A DNA stretch of 64,000 bases from Larix kaempferi (taxonomy: Eukaryota; Streptophyta; Pinopsida; Pinales; Pinaceae): positions 56,517,501 through 56,581,500 of the forward strand of contig BSBM01000001.1 in assembly GCA_027924585.1 (NCBI GenBank), read 5' to 3'. Numbering within the stretch: the stretch's first letter is position 1; the number at the start of each line of letters is the position of its first letter. Positions 53,020-64,000 of the stretch are shown here, in pieces. The notes beneath the pieces were generated by a model. That model was given only the letters and a program-made list of their open reading frames with translations, ran no database searches and was not told the DNA's origin. Both the position numbers and the translations under genes were made by a program.

Positions 53020-56000
53020 AAGAAAGTCCAAATGACATATGGTATTTAGACTCAGGCTGTAGCAATCATATGACTGGTAATTTAAATCTATTTTCTAGTC
53101 TAGATAAATCAATTCAAACTGATGTCACACTTGGAAATAATTTTCAAGTCACTGTTTTAGGTAAGGGTACTATTGATATTCTAACCAAACAGGGGGGGAA
53201 TAAATATATGTCTAATGTTTATTATGTTCAAGGTTTGAAGCATAATTTGATGAGCACTAGACAAATTATGGAAAAAGGTTACAGAATCCATATGATAGGA
53301 AAGCATTGTCTGATCAAAGACATATATCCAAGCAATCAGTTGATAGCCGAAGTGCAGATGACAAGCAATCGCTTGTTTCCTTTGAGGATAAGACCCATCA
53401 TAAAAGGAAAAACAACTCAAGTTATTCATGAAAGTCAGAATGAAAATTCTGGATCTACGCTCTGCGCAGAAAGCAAAGGAGCGGACATTCATTGTGCAAA
53501 GGAAGAAAAAGACAGCGCAATGCAAGTTGCGTTTCAAACAGAAATAAAAGATGAATCCTAGTTATGGCACTTCATATTTGGACATTTAAATTTTGGTGGG
53601 TTGAAGCTATTGCACATGAAATACATGGTGAAAGGATTGCCATTGATTGAAAATCCAGAGAGAGTTTATGAAGGCTGTATTTTTTAAAAACAACACAGAG
53701 ATACTTTTCCAGTCGGAAAATCATACAGAGCTCGCACACCACTTGAAATTGTGCACTCTGATATTTGTGGACCAATGCAAATACCGTCCATGGGAGGATG
53801 CACTTATCTTCTTACATTTATTGATTATTTTACAAGAAAAACATGGTTCTATTTTCTAAAACATAAATCTGATGCATTTGGTTGTTTTCAGCAGTTCAAG
53901 GCACTTGTGGAGAAGCAGAGTGGTTACAGCATCAAGATATTAAGAACAAATGTAGGTGGTGAGTATGTCTCAAATGATTTCTTAAACTTCTGCAAAAATC
54001 ATGGCATACAGAATAAATTCACTGCACGGTATACACTGCAGCAGAATGGTATCGTAGAGAGGAAGAACAGAACCATTATGGAGATGGCGCGCAGTATGTT
54101 GGCATCCATGCATTTGTAAAATGAATACTGGGCTGAAGCAGTGGCAACTGCTGTTTACATCATGAATCGATGTCCGACGAAGAGCGTGAAGAACAAAGTT
54201 CCACAGAAAGCATGGGCAGGTTTGAAACATAGTGTTTCGCATTTAAAAGTTTTTGGTTGTATAGCATACGCACATGTTCCAGATGAGCTAAGAAGGAAAT
54301 TAGATAATAAATGACAAGAATGCATTTTTATTGGGTATTCTGAAGACACAAAGGCATACAAGTTATATAACCCTGTCACAATAAAATTTGTTATCAGTCG
54401 AGATGTTCAGTTTGTAGAAAATGAAGCATGGGATGGAACTGTAGAGAAGAATGTGAAATTCGTGTCACATGTTGAACATGATGACAGCACAGAAGATGTG
54501 GATGATACTCCGCATGTAAATCAGAACTGCGCAGCTCCATCTACTCCTAAAACTGCGTAGCATGTTCCAACACAAGTAACTTCGACACAAGTCACAGCTC
54601 AAGCTACTCCGACAAGCACACCAAGTGCGCAGCAAACTCCATCAACCAATTCACGCAACTCACGCAGTTCAACACCAACAACTTCGCCAAGGACAAGAAG
54701 TCTGTGTGAGATATATGAGACTGGTACACCTAATCCATTTTCATGTTTTGCATTATTTTCTCAAGTTAATGATCCTCTAACATTTGAAGAAGCTGTTGAA
54801 GATAAAGTTTGGGCACAAGCCATGGATGAAGAAATTGAATGCATTGAGAAGAATCAAACATGGAAATTATTTGATGTTCCTAAAGACAAGGATGTTATAG
54901 GCGTGAAATGGATTTATAAGACCAAGCAAGATGCTGAAGGAAATGTGCAGAAGCACAAGGCAAGATTGATAGCAAGAGGGTTCACATAACAGCCTGGCAT
55001 AGACTTCAATGAAACCTTTGCACCTATAGAACGAATGGACACTATCAAAACAGTTTTGTCCATTGCAGCTCATAAGACATGGCCTGTTTATCAAATGGAT
55101 GTTAAGTCTGCATTTTTAAATGGTTATTTGGAGGAAGAAGTATATGTTGAGCAGCCACAAGGCTATGAAGTTCCAGGACAAGGACATGTAGTGTATACAG
55201 ATTGAAAAAGGCACTATATGGTTTGAAGCAAGCTCCCAGAGCTTAGTACAATCGCATTGACTCTTACCTCATTCAGAATGGATTTCACAGAAGTGAATGT
55301 GAGCCAATGTTGTACACAAAAATCAACCAACAAGGTAATAAGCTAATTGTCTGCTTGTATGTAGATGATTTAATATTCATTGGTGATTTTGGCATAGAAG
55401 AATTTAGAACAGTCATGTAAAGTGAATTTGAAATGACGAATTTGGGTCTTATGAAGTATTTTATGGGCATTGAAGTCCAAGAGACTGAAAAGGGTATTTT
55501 TATATCACAGTCGAAGTATGCAAGTGATGTCTTGAACAAATTTACGATGTTAAATTGCAAGACAGCTCCAACACCAGTGACAATAGGTTTGAAATTGAGC
55601 AAGGATGATTATGGATCCAATGTAGATCCTACATTGTTTAAAAGGCTTGTTGGCAGCCTTATGTACCTTACAGCAACAAGGCCAGACATCATGTATGGAG
55701 TTAGTTTAATCTCAAGATTCATGGAGTCACCAAAAGAATCTCATTGGCAAGCAGGTAAAATAATTTTGAGGTATGTAAGTGGAACAAAAGATTTTGGTAT
55801 CCTGTATTCAACCTCAGAAAATTTCAAACTCATTGGATACACTGATAGCGATAATGGAGGCAGCATAGATGATAGAAAAAGCACATCTGGGAATACATTT
55901 CATGTAGTAACAGGTGTTGTATCATGGGATTCAAAGAAACATCCCATAGTAACTCTTTCTTCAGCAAAAGCAGAGTATGTCGCAGCTACAAGCACTGCAT

Positions 56001-56302
56001 GTCAAGTAGTTTGTATGCGAACGATGTTAAGTGATCTGTCGCAGAACCAACAAGAACCCACAGTCATTTACTGCGACAACAATTCAGCTATCGTATTACC
56101 AAAGAATCATGTGTTTCACAAGAGAACCAAGCACATCGACACAAGGTATCATTTTATGAGAGAATTGATAAACAACAAGGAAATATATTTAGAATTTTGT
56201 AGGTCTGAATATCAGGTAGCAGACATCTTTACCAAACCATTGGCAAAGGACCCATTCCAATATCTGCGAAGTTGTTTGGGAGTGACAAGTTCTGTGCAGT
56301 GA
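53020..56302 (+). pseudogene. Copia element 3 polyprotein: PR, INT, RT, RNase H
   Basis: Protease: WYLDSGCSNHMTG at about 53041. Link: GLKHNLMSTRQIMEKGY. Integrase: LEIVHSDICGPMQ, DYFTRKTWFYFLKHKSDAF, LRTNVGGEYVSNDF and QNGIVERKNRTIMEMARSML, with D, D and E present. Then FIGYSEDTKAYKLYNP and an Ala/Thr/Ser-rich linker. [42 protein letters not shown]. RNase H: TDSDNGGSIDDRKSTSG, LSSAKAEYVAATSTACQ and QVADIFTKPLAK, ending at TGA 56302. Stops at about 53560, 53686, 54117, 54313, 54558, 54986, 55244 and 55418, plus a frameshift at about 55197, inactivate it. Several stops sit where Gln, Arg (CGA) or Trp is expected. Confidence 0.92.
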
Positions 56303-56397
56303 AATGTGTCAGGAACAGAGCATGTTTCAGCTCTGAAATATTTTGTAACATTTTAATTTTGTTTAATGATCCCCATCCGCTCATAATTAAGGGGGAG

Positions 56398-57481
56398 TGT
56401 TGGAAATATCATAATTAATGAGCTGATAGCGTATCTGATAGGCGTCGGCTCTGTCAGAGTCTCAGTCGTTCATTTTGTCAGTCTGCAATGTCAGACAGTC
56501 AGTCTGTTTGCAGCGAATCCGGCTCATGGCAAGTTAGTATTTAAGTAGCTGCATTTGTATTCCGCAAGATCAAATTTTCTTAGGTAGAAATTAATTACAG
56601 TGTTTATTGCATCCCTGTAACTTCCAGGTGAAGCTAAACCTAAGTTTGTGTATAAATGAAAACCTCTCACAAAAGATTAGATAGAGATGTAGGAATGAAG
56701 AGAAGAAGTGAAGAAGTGAAAAACTGTGAAGTGTATGAAGAGCCCAAGCTCTGTGAAAGTGAAAGATTAAGTAAAATATCATCTCTCAGTAAGTGCGGAA
56801 AAGTTACTCTGTTTTATAGTGGTAATATATAAATCTATAGTTCTATGAATTCATTCTCAAGAATGTTGGTTTATGCATGTCAGGCATCTATTTCATATTG
56901 ACCTTTGTAAATGTTGTTTACATTTACGGCCTGTAAATCAAATCAAGATTTCTAAGTATTTCACTGTGGTGAAAGTGCTATTTTAACAAGGAGTAACTTT
57001 GCAGTAAGTTTCACTTAGATGTTTCGGTCCTCATGTTTTAAAAACAAATGTTTTAAGATAAATTTTATTTAAGTTTGGGTTATGCAAAGTTAACTACGCA
57101 GTTAATCTTCGTAAAGTTAAAGAAGTTTGCAAATTAAATATTGGGTGAAGTGCTAAGTTCATTTAAATGTGAGGTTCTATTTATGCAAAGTAAAGTATTG
57201 CTAAGTTAAGAACTGTGCATTTATGCTAAGTTCAAATGCGCAGTAAAAGGTTGAATTGTGCAGTTAATCTCTGCGCAGTAAAAAATGGAAATGCGCAGTT
57301 AGTTTCCGCGTTGTTAATTTGTGAAGTAAAGTGTTGGATAAAAAGTGGAAGAAAAATTAGAGCAAAGTATTTGCTAGGAGCAGCGCAGTTCTATAGCATT
57401 CAAAGAAAAAGAAAATATTTATCATCTGTGCAATTAAATCTTATTTACTGCACGATGTGCTTTTCCCTTGAGTTTTCTCCC
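56398..57481 (+). repeat. 3' LTR of copia element 3
   Basis: Starts TGTTGGAAATATC after the tract AAGGGGGAG and ends CTTTTCCCTTGA. It contains about six copies of GCGCAGT or near matches between 57090 and 57390. It is longer than the left LTR. Confidence 0.9.
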
Positions 57482-57486
57482 CCAAC

Positions 57487-58740
57487 TCGGCCTGTAGAAC
57501 TCTTTCTCTTTACCAAAAAGATGTAAAGAACAAATTTTATTGTTCGGGGAATAATCTATGATTGTTGATGGAGGGAATCAACAATCGAAATAAGGATCGC
57601 CTGGTTCTTTATGGATATATAAAGGATATGAAAATCAAGGTAAATATCTTATATTGTTTCTCCATCACATTTATTTTTCACACAGTTGGCAGGGTATACA
57701 GACATGAGTTCAAGCATTGGTGAAAATCAATTTTAGCACTTGCCATGAATTATCCCTCCCATGATGCTGCAAACGTAATTAATAATAAAAAAAATCAATC
57801 CCATGATGCTGCAGAATGTGGGAAGTCCTTACCTTTCCAGGGGATAAGCTGGCCTTTAGTAAGGATTCACATTTTCCTATCCTGAAGATAAATAGATCAA
57901 TCCTCTTGCTATGGAAAGGCAAATATCATTTTCAAGACAAAATTGTTTCTTCTTCAATTGACACGTTGTTAAGCCATGCAGAATTGTTTCTTCTTCAATT
58001 GACACGTTGTTAAGCCATGCAATTGGAATCAATTAGTGTTGACACTAAGATGGATCATTCTTTAATGTCTTTTTGTAAGTAGTTTCCACGATTTTGAGCC
58101 ATGCAATCTGAAACATAAGTGGACGTCCAGTTCGCGTCTGCAATTATAATTATAAGATTTGATGGGCTTGATACTCTTCAAATATAATCACACTGTAAAG
58201 TTTGTGTTCTATAATTGTTAACAGGTTCATGTCTTACTAATGGAGATGAAGAACAATGTGTGAGACTGTGTTTTACAGAGGAAGAGATGTACACGAGGAG
58301 AGACACAAGGAGATCCTAAATTGGATGACAACTCCTCCATTAAACCCAACATTATTTTATTTTATTTTTGTGCGTGGAATGCATTGAATAGTGTCCATGA
58401 CCCTCAATACTAAATACAAATGTCAAAGGGGAATCAAATCTTTGTAGGAAAACCGAAAAAAATTGCTACTTGTAAATAAAAGAAAACATGAATGAAATTG
58501 ATTTATTAGGCTTGAGAAGTAGAGTAAAAAAGAGCCGCTATTTATAAATAAATAAAAAACATGAATGGAATTGTTTAGCGTTATTAGGCTTACGAAGTAG
58601 AGTAAACCAAAAAGAATTAGAAACAGTATTAAGGTAGTGGCAGTCAAGTTTGATACAAGTTAGAGCCCAAGGAATAATGATCCTGATGGAAACCATGTGG
58701 TTGTTAATATTATTAACATAAATTCCACAAATTTGACACA
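57487..58740. other. Intergenic DNA with two tandem duplications
   Basis: No gene seen. A 41-bp unit with AATTGTTTCTTCTTCAATTG is repeated in tandem (57941-58022). A unit of 71-78 bp with ACATGAATG and TTATTAGGCTT occurs twice at 58475-58610. Confidence 0.6.
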
Positions 58741-58744
58741 TTTT

Positions 58745-59462
58745 CCTGCAGACCAGATCAATTTGACAGGCATTTATGACATCCATGCGTGGATTCAGTA
58801 CGAAGAAGATGGACGTGTACCTCGCATATGTCTCTGAGTTGATGCCCTCAGAACCCCTGGTCTCCTCCAAGGGTATTGGGACGGAGCTCAACTGTGTGAA
58901 ATCATGGAATTTCACATTCGAACCCGTTTCTTTGCCAAATTGGGGATTAATTATTTCTCTTTATATCTGCCTTCCATTGGCACTAGGCGCAACGATATAG
59001 ATTATAGTGCTTCTCAAGAGTCGTAAGTATTAGGTAGAGGAAGAGAACAAGATATTTGAATAATTAGATAAAATTCAAGGGAAGCTGCGGGAATTCAGAT
59101 ACAAAGACCTGAAGATAGAAACCAATAACTTCAGTCCCGCACCCTTTCTTGGAAGTGGTGGCTTCGTAACTGTTTACAAAGCAATTCTGCCAAAGGGGAA
59201 AAATGCGATGGTCATCCTTAGGGATTGTAGTAAAACGCATGACCAAAGACTCCAAAAAAGGTAAAGAAGAATTTATATCATAGGTCAGTGTTATCAACCG
59301 CCTTCGTCATTGAAACTTGGTGCCTCTACTAGGGTGGTGTGATATTGTTGATGGGTTTATGGATTGGGAGCAGATATACAACATTGTATCGGGCATCATC
59401 TTGTCTCTACTGTATCTCCACGAGGAGTTCGAACAACAGGTAATTCATAGGATCATTTAGAA
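58745..59462 (+). pseudogene. L-type lectin receptor kinase fragment
   Basis: A lectin-domain end is visible in shifting frames: IHAWIQY, then STKKMDVYLAYVSELMPSEP and IGTELN (legume-lectin fold strand pattern), about 58770-58920. A hydrophobic stretch LIISLYICLPLALGATI at about 58945-58998 fits the transmembrane helix. The kinase starts REFRYKDLKIETNNFSPAPF then LGSGGFVTVYKA (about 59085-59180). After a frameshift come VVKRMTKDSKKGKEEFIS, a stop, VSVINRLRH, a stop and NLVPLLGWC. A gap follows, then LLYLHEEFEQQVIHR ends at the catalytic loop. The rest of the kinase is missing. In life such proteins are plasma-membrane receptors. Confidence 0.82.
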
Positions 59463-60815
59463 ATATGTTCTTACATTCGTTCTCCTCCTTGTGTTATTGC
59501 TATTGAGCCGATAGAAGAAAATAGTCATATTTTAGCAAACTAAAATAGAAAATCTTACACTTGAATGAGGCAAAGAGATGACAAAGTGAAACGAAATTGA
59601 ATGAGAAATCATTCAAATAATAGCCTTATGTAACTATGTATGTTAACTAGTTCATATTGTAAATTTTAGATGTCATGCTAGGACTCATTTGATACAATGG
59701 ATAAGAAAAATGATGGCTAAAATTAAAAAATGAACACTGAAACTACATCATCAGCTCACACTGGAAAGTGCAGCCTACCAAACACAAATATAATATACAA
59801 TGGCCTCTATGATTCCACTTTGATTGGTGTTGCTTACCTCTCCATCGGTGGATATGTTGCCGGTGCAGGTGGTGCAGGTAGTGGTGGATAGGGGTCCGGA
59901 TCTAGATATCTATATTTTCCTGGTGGAGCTTCACAGGTGCCAATGTGACGCCCAGTAGTGTAGGTGGCGGTTCTAATGGCGGTACTAGCAGAATGGATGT
60001 CCAACATTCACGAAATCCGTGCAGTGGCCTTGAATGACTAGAAATTATCCAAGAAAGGAAGTAGTAGCATTTGAGACAAAGAAAAAAAAATTAGTGATTT
60101 ATGATGCACAGTTCTACATCCATATATATCCATATGAGGTTGTTCTAGTTTCATTCCTCCCAACTAATTTCTGCAAAAATAGTAGCGAAAATAGCAGTGA
60201 ATATGGGTGTAGATTCTCTAGTTGCAGTCCTATCCCAACCGAGGTAAGTTTCGCCCACAATGCAGGACACAGGTTGTTTATGGAGATTGTTGATGAGCTC
60301 CTCAACATGGCCTTCCATGTTATCCAATGACTTTCAAACCATAAGCATTTATTTTCTGTGCTTTGTGGTTTTTTGGTTGTTGTTGCAAGCATTTCCTGTT
60401 TGCGCTCTGTAATTTTTGTTTGTTTTTGCAAGCAATACTAAGCTATATACATCACAGGTGCCATTACTATACATGCCACACTCCCTCCATGCAGTGCAGG
60501 GGTTGTCAAGCGACCATGTGTTGTCTCGTCGAGAGAGCATGTGACTCAAGCATACTCGTATATCGTATATGTTTCTTGCCATACCGGAGTGCCTCGAAAA
60601 GAGGCCAAATAAGGCCTTTGAAACAAACCATTGGCCAGAAGACAAAAAAACTTAAAACTTTGGTTAAAACATTTTGGGACATGTGCCAGGGTAAGATTTC
60701 TATAGTCCCTGCACTTCCTGTTGGCAGGGACTAATAAGGATAAGGTTGATAATGATAAGGTTACTAAGTGGATGGAAATAAGGTTAGAGATGTGTCCTTT
60801 CTCTCTTACCAAGAT
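59463..60815. other. No gene recognised
   Basis: A Gly-rich reading (GAGGAGSGG) near 59855-59890 is very short and closed by a stop. Frames at 60034-60330 and 60363-60734 have no recognisable domain. Confidence 0.5.
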
Positions 60816-60819
60816 TAAA

Positions 60820-61435
60820 GGACAAAATCCATTCAAGTATGTAATAAATAATTGTTTTTTTGTTAATAGTTGTTTTTTGTTAATGCAATATATAGAGTAT
60901 GGTTTAAGTGTTCAAAACTATGTTTTAAGCATTTTTGTTATATTTTCTCTTTATCAATATTAATGAACAAAATCCATGCAAGTATACAATAAATAGTTTT
61001 TTTGTGTTAATAAAATATATTTATCAATATTAATGAACAAAATCCATGCAAGTATACAATAAATAGTTTTTTGTGTTGATAAAATATATGACAGTGATTT
61101 GAGTGTTCAAAATTGTGTCTCAAGTACTTTTGTTTTTGTTTTTCTCTTTTATCAATATTGATGGACAAAATCCACTCAAGTATACACTAAATAGTTGTTT
61201 TTTGTTAATGAAATATGAGAGTATGATTTGAGTGTTCAAAATTGTGTCTCTAGTACTTTTTTTCTCTCTTTTATCAATATTGATGGACAAGCATACAATA
61301 AATAGTTGTTTTTTTGTTAATGAAAGATATGAGAGTATGATTTGAGTGTTCAAAATTGTGTCTCTAGCATTCTTGGTTTTTTAATTTTTTTTCTTTAACC
61401 AATATTAATGGACATAATCCACTAGAGTATACAAT
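60820..61435. repeat. Minisatellite, units of about 110-130 bp
   Basis: The phrase GAGTGTTCAAAATTGTGTCT recurs at about 61101, 61230 and 61343, with a diverged first copy at about 60907. Each is followed by TTTTATCAATATTGATGGAC and AGTATACAATAAATAG. One unit carries an internal 58-60 bp duplication (60958-61078). Very AT-rich. Confidence 0.85.
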
Positions 61436-61469
61436 AAATGTCTTTCTCACCAAAGTCTTGTTGACTACT

Positions 61470-62200
61470 TTTGTCTTCCCGTATGTTTATGCATGGAATG
61501 TTGTATATCGACTCAACTTAGTGTCCATTTCTCCCATAGTGTAGTCCAAAAGGCACTAATAAATTTGGTATCTCTATCTGAGATGATGCTCCTTAGTATC
61601 CCATAGTGCACCTAGACTTGCTCAAAGAACATGTGCACTACTTCGTGTCCTTTGATAGCCTTTTTATAGGGAATAAAAACCCACATCTTGTTGAATCTAT
61701 CAACTCCCAAAAATAAATTCATGTCCCTTCCTAGTGATTGGTAACCCACACACAAAATCCACAGAAATGATTTCCCAAGTCATGTGGGTACATGTAAAGG
61801 ATGGTATAGACCTTGATCTCTATTACTGGACTTGTTGGTGCAACAAAGTATGCATCCTCTAATATATCATGCCACATCTTATTTCATTTTATACCATTAC
61901 ACATACCTTTGTTAGTTAACAATTGTCTTCTCAACACCAAAATTCCCTGCATATTTTGGAGGTGTGCACCTCTCTAAGCACTCTTCAACCTTTGGGAATC
62001 CATAGATTCTCTAGATTGTATAGTAACCCATTTTGGAGATGATAGTCATCCTTACTATCACCTTCTTTTGCATGAAATTGGCCATGTACTTGTTGAAACA
62101 CCTCCTTGAAGTCCTCATCTTCTGTGTATCCCTCTTTGTATGCATCATGGGTAAATGGTTCCATTTTCATAAGGGTCAGTGCAAGCTAATGAGGATCACT
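61470..62200 (-). pseudogene. Gypsy integrase-region remnant
   Basis: On the minus strand, 62170-61985 gives DEDFKEVFQQVHG and GLLYNLENLWIPKG (the pre-integrase LCVP-type start). Between 61980 and 61640 are an eroded zinc-binding segment and a pieced reading near FWELIDSTR/FNKMW. 61640-61490 gives GHEVVHMFFEQV, a stop, VHYGILRSIISDRDTKFISA and FWTTLW, which matches the HG-x-P-x-SIVSDRD-x-F-S-FW core of Ty3/gypsy integrases. Many stops; no LTRs nearby. Confidence 0.78.
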
Positions 62201-62840
62201 TTTGGCGTGTTAGATGCAATAGAAAACTGAAAAATCAGGCATCCCTCAACTTACTTGGATTTTTTGAGATACTTAAGGAAAATATCTTGCATTGAGTAAA
62301 AAAGATGAAATGTACGAAATTGAATCACGTTTATGAATATATAACTTTTATGTATTGAAAATTTTCATAGCTATGTCAAGTTTCATTTTTCCTAACAGAC
62401 ACTTTTTATTTTTCAGGCAAATGATAAGGTATATGTTTTTGTGGGTGCATCCTTTGAGGGCCTAAATGATGGAATCAAGCTACAAAAATGGGCATGCATG
62501 TAGAGAACATATAGCACTATTGCATCATTATTTTTTGAAAATTAAATTAGTATAGTTTTTTATAATTGTCTAAGTGATCAAACCTCGAAAATAGTACGTC
62601 TTTTGTGGGTGCAGCCTTTGAAGGTATTAATGCAAAAATCATGAAATGGGGTTTTGATAGAACGTGGAGGTTAGTGTCTACTTGTGCACCATACAATTTT
62701 TTTTTGAAATGATCTAGAATTGAAAATTTTATGGAAGAAACACTAACAGTTTGTTTCACGAGTTAAGGAGGTAGGACACAAAATAAATTGAAAAAAATAG
62801 GAAAAAGTAATATTTGTAAATAAAAGTTACATATTTGGAA
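62201..62840. other. No gene recognised
   Basis: The phrase TTTGTGGGTGCA[T/G]CCTTTGA occurs twice (about 62439 and 62602), about 163 bp apart, which hints at an old duplication. No coding supported. Confidence 0.5.
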
Positions 62841-62844
62841 TCTA

Positions 62845-63024
62845 CAGCAAAAATAAATAAATAAATAAATATAAATAAAAATAAAAATAAAGTTAAAAAT
62901 AAAAATAAAAATATAAAATATAAAATATAAAATAAAAATATAAAAATATAAAAATATAAAATAAAATAAAATAAAATAAAAAATAAAATAAAAAATAAAA
63001 TAAAATAAATAAATAAATAATAAC

Positions 63025-63057
<33 letters not shown>

Positions 63058-63075
63058 AAAAATAAAAAATTTATA
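62845..63075. repeat. A/T-only low-complexity tract (AAATA-type)
   Basis: More than 200 bases of almost only A and T built from AAATA, AAAATA, AATA and AAT steps. The Phe/Tyr/Ile-rich minus-strand frame across it is an artefact. Confidence 0.95.
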
Positions 63076-64000
63076 TTTGTGTTTTATATTTCGTCAAAAA
63101 TGACTGTGTGTAGCATACTGTAACGAGTGGCTAAGCACAAGATTCTCCAAAAACTTGAAGAAATACCCAATTAGCTTTGTCTTATCACTACCATAGCACA
63201 AGTTTGGTATTACCGAAGAAAACACCAAAGAATACACATAGGATTATGGTTGACATGTGAGCAAGCAACTTGGCTTGGTTTAGGCTCTAACAAACACGAG
63301 CGTGTTCTGTTTAAACTAAAAAATTATTCCTGTGCTTTTAAAATTTCATAGCGCGTACGCATTATATAACTACACAACGTGCACACGTTATATAACTACA
63401 TAACGCATACGCGTTCTGTAGTGCAAAAATGCACTAGCGTTATTTAAATCATAAAATCTATGTTTAATACTTGAGAGGGGGTGGGGAAGCCTCAAGGGCA
63501 TTTTTGGTTAACATTTGAGAAGGGGTGGGGAAGGGTCAAGGGAATCTATGGTTAATATTTAATAGGGGTGGGAAAGGGTCAAGGGCTTAGAAGGATGTTG
63601 GAAGCTTGAGTGGGGAGAGATGAAGGGAATGGGAACATGATGGGATACAGGGGTGAAGGGCAGTTGAACTTCAGAGCACTATTAGGAGTAGAAGAGGTTC
63701 TTAAAGAGGTATAGGGTTAGAAGTTGAAAGTGAGACTTGAGTGACAAGGGGGGATGGATGGAAGCAAGGGGGATGTGAGAGAGAAAGATATAATACAAGG
63801 GGGGAGAGAGACATAGAGCGACGGAGGGAGAGAGACAATGGAGAGGAATGGATTTAGAGGGAGTGAGAGATAGATGGGGATAGAACGAAATAAAGAGATA
63901 GGAAGGGAGGGACAGAAAGTGTTGGTGGGAGACATGCAGGGAGTGGTGGCGATGGAGAGAGAGATAGATAATATGAGAGGAGGGGGAAGGGACATAAAGT
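63076..64000. other. Intergenic DNA ending in a purine-rich tract
   Basis: No gene. 63340-63430 holds alternating pyrimidine-purine motifs (GCGTACGC, GTGCACAC, GCATACGCG) joined by TTATATAACTACA. 63460-63620 repeats GGGGTGGGGAAG-like phrases. From about 63700 to the end the plus strand is GAGAGA-rich. Confidence 0.7.

Larger units (their letters stand above)
51098..57481 (+). mobile_element. Ty1/copia element 3, nearly full length, inactivated
   Basis: The target duplication GTTTT at 51093-51097 and 57482-57486 fixes both ends. LTRs are 51098-51975 and 56398-57481; the PBS at 51978 is tRNA-Met-like and a purine tract AAGGGGGAG precedes the right LTR. Gag, protease, integrase, RT and RNase H are all readable in the usual copia order. 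About ten stops and a few frameshifts make it inactive. The element ends in GA rather than CA in both LTRs. It is unlike the copia pair at 2.4-9.8 and 30-36.6 kb in LTR and coding sequence. Confidence 0.93.

Noticed and set aside
62763-63026. 87-codon Phe/Tyr/Ile-rich frame resembling a membrane peptide
   Set aside because: It is a translation of an A/T-only low-complexity tract.
63717-63995. 92-codon Ser/Pro/Leu-rich minus-strand frame
   Set aside because: It is the complement of a GA-rich tract and has no domain.

Overview
The window is nuclear DNA of a seed plant with a large, repeat-dense genome. Supporting signs are spliced plant genes and gene relics (a CYP90-like P450, a legume-lectin receptor kinase, clathrin heavy chain, casein kinase 1) scattered among nested LTR retrotransposons and CACTA transposons. 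A conifer or other gymnosperm would fit, but nothing seen here proves it. Only one host gene looks intact; nearly everything else is transposon or pseudogene.

Layout. 1-2340: a CACTA-like relic and an LTR/PBS remnant. 2381-9752: a minus-strand Ty1/copia element with 640-bp LTRs and target duplication TCTAA; it keeps only RT/RNase H coding and carries three tandem-repeat blocks. It sits in the 5' part of a P450 pseudogene (copy A, to about 12950). About 13200-23862: a minus-strand CACTA (En/Spm) element whose transposase gene is split exactly by a plus-strand gypsy-type element (13620-20929, target duplication CATGG). That gypsy element encodes a zinc-knuckle/protease protein and no recognisable reverse transcriptase. 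26905-36584: copia fragments in both orientations, with a casein kinase 1 retrocopy (27871-28794). 38642-40643: a tRNA-like relic, a CACTA-type MITE, and P450 copy B, a second truncated copy of the same gene segment. 40644 to about 43690: the 5' end of a minus-strand LTR element with an unusually long LTR.

45579-48240 holds the intact gene: three exons, 767 codons, with a C-terminal PARP (ADP-ribosyltransferase) domain of the PARP6/8/16 type behind a cysteine-rich motif. Its second intron appears to be GC-AG. This is the most interesting locus. After it come a clathrin heavy-chain exon fragment (about 49940-50340), a nearly full-length copia element (51098-57481, target duplication GTTTT), a lectin-receptor-kinase pseudogene, a 110-130 bp minisatellite, a gypsy integrase remnant, and low-complexity DNA to the end.

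Recurring theme: in-frame stops in the pseudogenes fall mostly at positions where Gln (CAG/CAA) or Trp (TGG) is expected. This is the signature of C-to-T decay in methylated, silenced DNA. One case can be read directly by comparing the two P450 copies. All calls come from reading the sequence by eye; no database search was run.
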